NCBI GenBank assembly: GCA_030626685.1
Contig: DAOUTL010000030.1
Location: 1-11,897 of the forward strand
Direction: 5' to 3'
Source of the DNA: Candidatus Bathyarchaeota archaeon
Lineage (GTDB): Archaea; Thermoproteota; Bathyarchaeia; Bathyarchaeales; Bathycorpusculaceae
Length of the DNA: 11,897 bases
The position numbers were made by a program, and so were the translations under genes. Under the pieces are notes generated by a model. The model had not been told where the DNA came from and did not search any database. It saw nothing but the letters and a program-made list of their open reading frames with translations. This document shows positions 7,141 to 11,897 of the stretch, piece by piece. Numbering within the stretch: position 1 is the stretch's first letter; every line of letters starts with the position of its first letter.

Positions 7141-7227
7141 CTCTTTCTGGAGCTCGATTGCTCCTAGGCGGTGTCCGCCTCCGGAGGAATAACCTCCGGC
7201 TTCACTAATGTAGCAAGTATGCTCCAC
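7141..7227 (-). promoter_or_regulatory. Structured 5' leader RNA, copy 2 (upstream of the M14-like peptidase)
   Basis: Minus-strand hairpins match copy 1 in order. H0 is an imperfect AGCA/TGCT stem with outer pairs and loop TACT (about 7227-7209). H1 is CCGGAGG/CCTCCGG with loop TTATT (7199-7181). H2 is AGGCGG/CCGCCT with loop ACA (7180-7166). H3 is GGAGC/GCTCC with loop AATCGA (7164-7149). AGAAAGAG (7148-7141) follows and is identical to copy 1. GAAG precedes H1 in both. Against copy 1, H1 pair 3 changes A-T to G-C, and H3 pairs 2, 3 and 4 change A-T to G-C, G-C to A-T and C-G to G-C. Pairing is kept in every case. The H1 3' arm contains CCTCC, which could compete for GGAGG-type sequences. 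Confidence 0.72.
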
Positions 7228-7238
7228 TAATGTAGCAA
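7203..7238 (-). repeat. Two 14-bp direct repeats, 22 bases apart
   Basis: CACTAATGTAGCAA occurs at 7203-7216 and again at 7225-7238 (plus-strand reading), giving a 22-base period. A weak third copy, ATGTAGTAA, is at 7247-7255. The repeats overlap hairpin H0 of leader copy 2 and reach the predicted transcript start. They may be protein-binding sites or a local tandem duplication. Two units are too few for a CRISPR array. Confidence 0.7.
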
Positions 7239-7262
7239 ATACGTATATGTAGTAAATATAGA

Positions 7263-7270
7263 GTATAAAG
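7263..7270 (-). promoter_or_regulatory. TATA box for the M14-like peptidase
   Basis: The minus strand reads CTTTATAC. A start about 25 bases downstream falls near 7238, at the edge of the direct repeats and just before hairpin H0. The geometry matches the promoter of the C45-type hydrolase. A second AT-rich stretch at 7247-7260 is a less likely box. Confidence 0.45.
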
Positions 7271-7337
7271 CTTTTTCTATCTTAGATTTCTACAACTTCT
7301 TCTCCCATGTTGATCCCTCAGAGTTCGTGCATAAAAT

Positions 7338-8288
7338 TTATCGGGAGATTAGTGTGCCTGTTTTTCCTTCGAGGGCTTCTGTTGCTTTGTCCAGCGAGGT
7401 GATTATGGCTTTTTCTCCGTTGGATTCCAAGAATCTTACGCAAGCCACTATTTTTGGTTTCATGCTTCCCGGTAGGAAGTGCCCTTCCTTAAGATATCTT
7501 CTTGCTTCTCCTAGTGTCATTCTGTCTAGATCCTTTTCGTTAAGTTTTCCGTAGTTCAACTTAACCTTTTCAACGTCTGTTAAAATCAAAAATATGTCAG
7601 CTCCAACGACTTCTGCAAGTTTTTCTCCTGCCAAATCCTTGTCTATAACTGCCTCTACTCCTTCTAGGCTTCCATCCTCTTTCATCATCACGGGGATTCC
7701 TCCCCCTCCACATGCTATGACTATGGTTCCGGCATCAATAAGACTTCTAATTGCGTTTCTTTCAATTATGGCTATTGGGTTCGGTGAGGGGACAACTCTT
7801 CTATACATTTTTTCTCCAACTGGCTTGACTTTCTTGATTACGTAGCTTTTCTTCTTCGCTAGTTTCCTGGCTTCTTCTTCGGTGTAAAATGGACCTACCG
7901 GCTTTGAAGGATCATGGAAGTCAGGGTCGTTCTTGTCCACTAACACTTGCGTTAACACCGTGACAACTGGCGTGTTTAATCCCGCCTCTTTTAGGTAGTT
8001 TATCAACGTTTGTTGTAGCATGTAGCCTATTTGACCCTGCGTCATGGCACCAACTATATCTAAAGGCTGAGGGGGAACAACTTCGCTTGCCTCCTCCTGC
8101 TGTATCAGCAGATTTCCAGCTTGAGGCCCATTCCCATGCGTTATTACCACTTTGTAACCTCCCTTTATTATCTCTAAGATGTGTTTGCAAGTTTCCCTCA
8201 CGTTTCGAAACTGCTCCTCCGCCGTTCCCCGTTCCTCAGCCCTTTTAATAGCATTACCACCCAAAGCAACCACAATAGTTCTGACCAA
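7338..8288 (-). CDS. arcC: Carbamate kinase
   Basis: Carbamate kinase transfers phosphate between carbamoyl phosphate and ADP, giving ATP plus carbamate, which breaks down to ammonia and CO2. The 316-residue length is usual. Motifs are VVALGGNAI (6-14), GTAEEQFRNVR (21-31), VITHGNGPQAGNLL (48-61), and then YRRVVPSPNP and ACGGGGIPV. VEAVIDKDLAGEKLA and FLPGSMKPKI follow, all family signatures. The start is TTG 8288, supported by GGAG nine bases upstream and by homologues starting just before the VVALGGNA strand. It follows the permease gene by 50 bases and is probably the last gene of the transporter operon. It most likely makes ATP from an imported amino acid. The reverse reaction, carbamoyl phosphate synthesis as proposed for some hyperthermophilic archaea, is also possible. 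Confidence 0.93.
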   Translation of the reverse strand: MVRTIVVALGGNAIKRAEERGTAEEQFRNVRETCKHILEIIKGGYKVVITHGNGPQAGNLLIQQEEASEVVPPQPLDIVGAMTQGQIGYMLQQTLINYLKEAGLNTPVVTVLTQVLVDKNDPDFHDPSKPVGPFYTEEEARKLAKKKSYVIKKVKPVGEKMYRRVVPSPNPIAIIERNAIRSLIDAGTIVIACGGGGIPVMMKEDGSLEGVEAVIDKDLAGEKLAEVVGADIFLILTDVEKVKLNYGKLNEKDLDRMTLGEARRYLKEGHFLPGSMKPKIVACVRFLESNGEKAIITSLDKATEALEGKTGTLISR

Positions 8289-8338
8289 TTACGTATTCTC
8301 CTTCAGTAGATGGTAAGGGATGCTTGATGCTTCTTCTT

Positions 8339-9001
8339 TCAAGCTGAAACTTCGAGGCCTGGTATTTTCACCTTGTTGTACAATATGTCTAGGGCTTTCA
8401 TCACAGTAGTAATCCAGAGAAAGTAAATTAATGCTATGAATGTATATGATTCTAGGATTCTCCATGTTTGTGAGGCCATTGTTCTGCCAGCGGCTGTGAG
8501 ATCTTTCCCTCCAATAGTTAGTAGGGCTGCTGTGCTTTTGGCCAAGGAGCAAAACTCGTTGCTCCATGCGGGTATTACTATCCTCAGGGATTGGGGAAGC
8601 ACTACATATATGATTGCTTGAACCTTTGAAAGTCCTATAGAAAGGGCGGCTGTCATTTGGTCTTCGTACACTGATTCCATCGCTCCTTTTATGTAGCCCT
8701 TTTGGTATGCCGCGCTGTTAAGTGTAAAAGCTACTAGACCCACTGTGAACCAGTCTATCCGTATATTGAGCAGTGTAGGTATGCTAAAGTAGAATATGAA
8801 AAGCTGAGCGACAAGTGCACTTCCTCTGAAAAATTCCACGTAGAATTTGATTATTGTTGAAACAATCTTTCCTCCGTATAAGTCGCCTATCGCCAGCGGA
8901 ATTGCCAATGCAAGGCCCATTATTACTCCGAAAAAGGTCACTTGGATTGTTACGAGAAAACCGTCAAATATCCGAGGGAGAAACTCGATTATAAAATCCA
9001 T
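8339..9001 (-). CDS. Polar amino acid ABC transporter permease (second)
   Basis: This 220-residue membrane protein belongs to the HisMQ/GlnP-type permeases that form the channel of polar amino-acid importers. Hydrophobic segments lie at about 12-38, 58-76, 84-96 and 186-208, with weaker ones between. The EAA-type cytoplasmic loop that docks on the ATPase reads DQMTAALSIGLSKVQAIIYV, followed by VLPQSLRIVIPAWSNE. It starts at ATG 9001, two bases after the ATPase stop, with GGAG five bases before the ATG inside the ATPase gene end. This tight packing indicates translational coupling. It should pair with the permease at 9768-10424 as a heterodimer. Substrate cannot be read from the sequence. Confidence 0.9.
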   Translation of the reverse strand: MDFIIEFLPRIFDGFLVTIQVTFFGVIMGLALAIPLAIGDLYGGKIVSTIIKFYVEFFRGSALVAQLFIFYFSIPTLLNIRIDWFTVGLVAFTLNSAAYQKGYIKGAMESVYEDQMTAALSIGLSKVQAIIYVVLPQSLRIVIPAWSNEFCSLAKSTAALLTIGGKDLTAAGRTMASQTWRILESYTFIALIYFLWITTVMKALDILYNKVKIPGLEVSA

Positions 9002-9003
9002 TC

Positions 9004-9756
9004 TTACTCCTTCGTCGTTCGCTTAATCAATCGCTCCATGAATCTTTTTGCTCTATCACTGGAAGGTTTTGTGAAAAATCGTTCTGGTGGACCCTCCTCG
9101 ACAATCATGCCTTGGTTAAAGAAAATCATCTCATCTGCCACTTCGCGGGCGAACTGCATCTCGTGGCTAATTATGAACATAGTGGTTCCTTTCTTTGCTA
9201 GGGCTCTTAATGTGTCTGTGACTTCTCCGATTAGCTCTGGGTCAAGAGCTGAAGTTGGTTCGTCAAGTATTATAATATACGGATCCATTGCCAACGCTCT
9301 GGCTATTCCAACTCTTTGTTGTTGTCCTCCAGAAAGTTGGGCTGGGTAATGGTTTGCCCATTCCTCCATTTTTACTTCTCTTAGGGCCTTCGTTGCCCGT
9401 TCTCTGGCTTCTTTTTTGGGTAGTTTTAGTACACGTCTTAATCCCAACTCTACGTTCCCAAGAGCAGTGAGATGATGAAAAAGCCAAATATGCTGGAATA
9501 CGAATCCTATTCTTGCCCTTGCCTTGTTTAGATTTACACCGGGCCTAGTTAGGCATTCCCCTCTATGGAAGACGTCTCCCTTGGTAGGTGTGGTTAGCAG
9601 TGCTAAACATCTTGCGAGTGTGCTTTTTCCAGAGCCGCTTGGCCCGAACAGAAGTTTTATTTCACCTTCTTTAATTTCTAAGGAAACATCTTTTACTGCA
9701 GTGATTTTTTCATAGATTTTCCATAAGTTTCTACATTCCATTACTGTGTCTGCCAT
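9004..9756 (-). CDS. Polar amino acid ABC transporter ATP-binding protein
   Basis: This 250-residue ATPase powers the importer. Numbering from ATG 9756, Walker A is GPSGSGKST (38-46), the Q-loop glutamine is Q88, the signature is LSGGQQQ (141-147), Walker B is IIILDEP (161-167) and the switch histidine is H198. The ending SHEMQFAREVADEMIFF with VEEGPPERFF is characteristic of the GlnQ/HisP group for polar amino acids. The start at 9756 is chosen over an upstream GTG/ATG-type frame opening at 9804. It has GAGGT seven bases upstream, gives the usual N-terminus and avoids a 37-base overlap with the preceding permease. It lies 11 bases after that permease stop and two bases before the next permease start. 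Confidence 0.95.
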   Translation of the reverse strand: MADTVMECRNLWKIYEKITAVKDVSLEIKEGEIKLLFGPSGSGKSTLARCLALLTTPTKGDVFHRGECLTRPGVNLNKARARIGFVFQHIWLFHHLTALGNVELGLRRVLKLPKKEARERATKALREVKMEEWANHYPAQLSGGQQQRVGIARALAMDPYIIILDEPTSALDPELIGEVTDTLRALAKKGTTMFIISHEMQFAREVADEMIFFNQGMIVEEGPPERFFTKPSSDRAKRFMERLIKRTTKE

Positions 9757-9767
9757 TTTTATTACCT

Positions 9768-10424
9768 CTAAAGCCCCAGCTCCTTCCTTTTTCTGCTTCC
9801 CCACATGTCTAAGTAGGTTGCGAGAGGAAAGGTGAGCAGTATATAGATGAAGGCAGATGCGAAGTAGGGAAATACCGTGTCAAAAGTTGTCATTCTCAAT
9901 ATGTCCGTCCTCTTCATTGTCTCGAGAACCCCTAGAATAAAAGCATAGGCGGAATCCTTAATTAAGAGTGCATATTCACTGCCCAAACCCGGGGTTGCAA
10001 TGATAAATGTTTGAGGGATCATCACATGAATTATTGCTTGTGAAGTGGGAAGCCCAAGGGATCTAGCGGCTATCATCTGACTTTCTCCGACACCCCTTAT
10101 TGCTCCCCTAAATATCTGGGACTGATTAGCCCCGCTTCTTAATCCCAAAGCGAATGTCACTGCGAAAAATGCTTCATCAAAGGGTTTCAAGCCTAGTGCT
10201 AGTCCTACACCAAAGTAGAGGAGTAGCATCATCACTATTTCTGGAACTCCCCTAAGGATTTTTTCGTAGAGGTCAACCATCACTTGAAAGGGTTTACCCA
10301 TATATACCCTTATAAAAGCTAAGGGAATTCCTAAAGCTAATCCAGATAAAAAAGAGAGGATTGATATGGCAAGGGTTGTGGGCACCCCCCATAGTATGAA
10401 GCTCAGCTGGCTAAGTGGGTCCAA
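9768..10424 (-). CDS. Polar amino acid ABC transporter permease (first)
   Basis: This 218-residue membrane protein is the partner of the permease at 8339-9001. Hydrophobic segments are visible at about 10-38, 62-80, 84-95, 158-168 and 185-203. The ATPase-docking loop reads ESQMIAARSLGLPTSQAIIH followed by VMIPQTF, the conserved form in HisMQ-type permeases. PPTT-like residues near the N-terminus (GVPTTLAIS) mark the family start. The start codon is TTG 10424; the only upstream in-frame codons run into a stop. GGTGA lies three bases before it, a short spacing. It begins 17 bases after the binding-protein stop. The two permeases differ clearly in sequence, so this is a heterodimeric system rather than a recent duplication. 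Confidence 0.9.
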   Translation of the reverse strand: MDPLSQLSFILWGVPTTLAISILSFLSGLALGIPLAFIRVYMGKPFQVMVDLYEKILRGVPEIVMMLLLYFGVGLALGLKPFDEAFFAVTFALGLRSGANQSQIFRGAIRGVGESQMIAARSLGLPTSQAIIHVMIPQTFIIATPGLGSEYALLIKDSAYAFILGVLETMKRTDILRMTTFDTVFPYFASAFIYILLTFPLATYLDMWGSRKRKELGL

Positions 10425-10441
10425 TGTTCACCACGCAGTAG

Positions 10442-11284
10442 TTAGCACTTCCACTCTGCCTTCAGTTCGTCTAGCTTGCCCTCAGCTATTATTTCTGCGA
10501 GAGCGCCGTTTATTTTCGCGACGAATATGTCGTTGTCCAAATGTGCTACGAAAGCTACAGGCCAGTATGGTCTCTTATAGATCACAACTATCGGCTCTTC
10601 TCCCCTCTCCTCTGCTTCAAGCATCCACCAAGACGTTATAGGAGTCTCAGAATAAATACAGTCAATCTCGCCTCTTTTCATGTCTTCAAGCGCGAGGATG
10701 AAATCCGCATAAGTTCTTAGAACCCCTGGAACAACCTTACTTAGTTCGTCCTCTTGGGTTGTAGCTATTTGTGTTCCGCATGTCAATCCAAGATCCTCTA
10801 GCTTCTCGAGAGACTCCAGCAGGGTTATGTCCAACTCCTCAGCTCTGCTTTTTAGCATCACTACTTGGCCCTCTGTTATGCTGTGGGGCATTGTAAACTG
10901 TACCTCTTCCATCCTTTCCGGTTTTGTCGAGAAACCGCTTATCCCCATGTCTATCTTTTTGGCTTTAACTTCAGGTATAATGGTTTCGAAGCCCATTTCT
11001 CTCCATTCAACATCAAAGCCCAGTCGTGCGGCAATCATCTCCATCAGCTCAACCTCAAAGCCTGTAAACTTGCCAGTTTCTGGGTCTAAGTATTCGAATG
11101 GAGGCCAATCCGGGCTACTCCCAATTCTGATCGTTCCCCTCTCTTGGAGTTCCTCCCACATCACCGCTGCTATGTCTTCAGGTGCTTCTGGCAGAATGAG
11201 TGGACTTATGTAGAACCCGGCGACAAAAGCAACTACTATGATTAGTATGACTCCAATAGCCATAACTGTTTTGGAAATCGCCAT
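10442..11284 (-). CDS. Amino acid ABC transporter substrate-binding protein (family 3)
   Basis: This 280-residue protein captures the amino acid outside the membrane and delivers it to the two permeases. An N-terminal hydrophobic segment (about 7-25) lacks a lipoprotein cysteine, so it is probably an uncleaved membrane anchor or signal peptide. The mature part begins at about 45 with GTIRIGSSPDWPPFEYLD, the usual first strand of family 3 binding proteins. GKFTGFEVELMEMIA (71-85) follows, close to the family signature GFDVDL. SGFSTKPERMEEVQFT carries the Arg expected near the ligand carboxylate. The protein ends in WKC, an unusual terminal cysteine. The ligand is likely a polar amino acid; the carbamate kinase in the operon makes arginine or citrulline attractive but unproven. 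The ATG has GGTGAGGG seven bases upstream. Confidence 0.92.
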   Translation of the reverse strand: MAISKTVMAIGVILIIVVAFVAGFYISPLILPEAPEDIAAVMWEELQERGTIRIGSSPDWPPFEYLDPETGKFTGFEVELMEMIAARLGFDVEWREMGFETIIPEVKAKKIDMGISGFSTKPERMEEVQFTMPHSITEGQVVMLKSRAEELDITLLESLEKLEDLGLTCGTQIATTQEDELSKVVPGVLRTYADFILALEDMKRGEIDCIYSETPITSWWMLEAEERGEEPIVVIYKRPYWPVAFVAHLDNDIFVAKINGALAEIIAEGKLDELKAEWKC

Positions 11285-11291
11285 CCCTTTT

Positions 11292-11299
11292 CCCTCACC
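11292..11299 (-). promoter_or_regulatory. Strong archaeal ribosome site of the ABC operon
   Basis: Minus-strand GGTGAGGG lies seven bases before ATG 11284. It matches the GGTGA core complementary to the 3' end of archaeal 16S rRNA and fixes the start of the binding protein. Confidence 0.65.
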
Positions 11300-11318
11300 A
11301 TATATAATTTATTATTTC

Positions 11319-11328
11319 GTATTTAACC
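11319..11328 (-). promoter_or_regulatory. Probable TATA box of the ABC operon
   Basis: Minus-strand GGTTAAATAC is an AT-rich box that would place the transcript start near 11295-11298, just before the ribosome site. The AT-rich run at 11299-11310 is too near the gene to be the box. Confidence 0.35.
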
Positions 11329-11377
11329 TTTTATGTGTAAGGGTTTGGCGAAAAATTCATGCTGTTTATTAACCAAC

Positions 11378-11432
11378 GTAAGAATTTTTGGGAACGATTA
11401 CTGGTAGGAGAGTAAATTCTTACCAAAGAATT
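11378..11432. repeat. Overlapping inverted repeats in a divergent promoter region
   Basis: GTAAGAATTT (11378-11387) is an exact inverted match to AAATTCTTAC (11414-11423). The second arm also forms a 7-bp hairpin with AAGAATT at 11426-11432 (loop ACCA). The two structures share an arm and exclude one another. As DNA, these are three copies of one AAGAATT site in alternating orientation, which could be regulator sites for the divergent genes. Confidence 0.5.
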
Positions 11433-11507
11433 GAGAAAAATCGGAAAGATGGGAAGAATCAATCTCGGAGTTGAATTTAAAAAGGAAAAACCCATAGCAC
11501 GCGAATA

Positions 11508-11522
11508 AATTTACTGTAAATT
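11508..11522. promoter_or_regulatory. 15-bp palindrome, candidate operator
   Basis: AATTTAC-T-GTAAATT is a perfect palindrome about a central T, between the divergent ABC operon and ileS. The form resembles sites bound by dimeric helix-turn-helix regulators. It lies about 200 bases from either start, so its target is unclear. Confidence 0.35.
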
Positions 11523-11646
11523 ATGTTGTCCAAGCCTCTTACTAGGACTTAGCCCTTTAAACACTATTTTGACTGGAACAGTTACTAACACGGGATTCGC
11601 AATTTCCGTCGTTGAAGTTGTTGCTACAGAACTCAAAGCCTATTAA
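11521..11646 (+). other. Possible coding remnant (C-terminal fragment)
   Basis: One plus-strand frame ends at a stop at 11644-11646 and reads TGTVTNTGFAISVVEVVATE before its last residues. This strand-rich style is like the end of a cell-surface beta-sandwich protein. There is no start codon or ribosome site, and the frame is closed by a stop at 11506-11508. It may be a gene fragment or chance. Apart from this, the repeats and the promoters, I see nothing in 11330-11650. Confidence 0.2.
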
Positions 11647-11659
11647 TGTTTCAAAAAGG

Positions 11660-11666
11660 TTATATG
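11660..11666 (+). promoter_or_regulatory. TATA box for ileS
   Basis: TTATATG predicts a transcript start near 11690, about 22 bases before GTG 11712. No other clear box is present closer to the gene. Confidence 0.4.
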
Positions 11667-11711
11667 TTTCTGTTGTTATTTTGGTGTATTGGCGGGTGTT
11701 TGGGATGAAAG

Positions 11712-11897
11712 GTGACCGCGAAATCAAAAGCTGATTCTGAAAAATGGGTTACAATGGATTATCGCCCGCTTGAAATTGAAAGAGAAATCCGCGAATTCTG
11801 GGATAAAAACAAGATACAAAAAAAGCTGATGGAATTCAGAGAGAAAAGTAACACAGGCTTTTCAGGATGGGTTGAAGGACCACCGACATTGAACGGC
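11712..11897 (+). CDS. ileS: Isoleucyl-tRNA synthetase, 5' part
   Basis: Only the first 62 codons are in the window; the frame is open at the edge. IleRS charges tRNA-Ile in the cytoplasm and normally has about 1,000 residues or more. The visible part contains EIREFWDKNKI and then WVEGPPTLNG, the typical class I lead-in to the HIGH signature in archaeal and eukaryote-type IleRS. The HIGH motif should follow just beyond the window. The start is either GTG 11712, giving a 14-residue extension, or ATG 11754, which matches the usual start shortly before the EFW helix. A TATA box at 11660-11666 suits GTG 11712, but there is no strong ribosome site for either. A valyl-tRNA synthetase is less likely given FWDKNKI with VEGPPTLNG. 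Confidence 0.85.
   Translation, partial: MTAKSKADSEKWVTMDYRPLEIEREIREFWDKNKIQKKLMEFREKSNTGFSGWVEGPPTLNG

Noticed and set aside
7149..7199. tRNA-like gene in the leader hairpins
   Set aside because: The hairpins are in a row and there is no acceptor stem, anticodon loop or TTCGA-type T loop. H3 resembles a T arm only superficially.
7203..7255. CRISPR-like repeats
   Set aside because: There are only two good units of 14 bases with 8-base spacing, far too short for repeat and spacer lengths in CRISPR arrays.
9757..9804. A longer N-terminus for the ABC ATPase starting at 9804
   Set aside because: It would overlap the preceding permease by 37 bases and add a non-family N-terminus. ATG 9756 has a well-spaced GAGGT site and gives the standard protein start.
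10366..11213. Plus-strand reading frames opposite the permease and binding-protein genes
   Set aside because: They lie antisense to well-supported genes, lack ribosome sites and have low-complexity translated sequence typical of shadow frames.
11440..11508. Short plus-strand frame containing MGRINLGVEFKKE
   Set aside because: It is about 20 residues to a stop, without a ribosome site or a family I can defend.

Overview
The window looks archaeal. Coding regions are preceded by TATA-like boxes 25-35 bases upstream of starts or predicted transcript ends, ribosome sites are of the GGTGA/GGAGG type, several starts are TTG or GTG, and the IleRS and PyrK fragments look archaeal. Exported peptidases, a polar amino-acid importer and a carbamate kinase suggest a protein- or amino-acid-degrading lifestyle. 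This would fit a Bathyarchaeia-like or related TACK lineage, but that placement is a guess made without database searches.

Layout. Bases 2-496 (+) are the 3' end of pyrK. Bases 497-985 hold no intact gene but contain a frameshifted remnant of a tyrosine integrase (about 596-925, minus). Next come a 3'-truncated threonine dehydratase-like gene (986-1549) behind a good TATA box, then dapF (1577-2449), which may now use that promoter. Two long minus-strand genes follow, both for exported hydrolases: a phospholipase B-like/C45-type Ntn hydrolase (2546-3961) and an M14-like zinc carboxypeptidase with a C-terminal glutamine-amidotransferase-like domain (4626-7106). A small unrecognised plus-strand gene (4205-4537) lies between them. 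From 11284 down to 7338 runs a five-gene minus-strand operon: solute-binding protein, permease, ATPase, permease, carbamate kinase. Divergent from it, ileS begins at 11712 and leaves the window.

The most interesting signal is not a gene. Both exported-hydrolase genes carry the same structured 5' leader (3989-4076 and 7141-7227, minus strand). Each has a 5' hairpin, then three nearly contiguous hairpins, then an identical 8-nt tract, placed between TATA box and ribosome site. The two copies differ in sequence but keep pairing: four base pairs change on both sides (one in hairpin H1, three in H3). This is covariation evidence for a conserved cis-regulatory RNA that I do not recognise, and it suggests the two hydrolases are regulated together.

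A working picture (inference): exported hydrolases release peptides or amino acids, the ABC system imports a polar amino acid, and carbamate kinase makes ATP from carbamoyl phosphate derived from it. The arginine deiminase and ornithine carbamoyltransferase expected for a full arginine route are not in this window.
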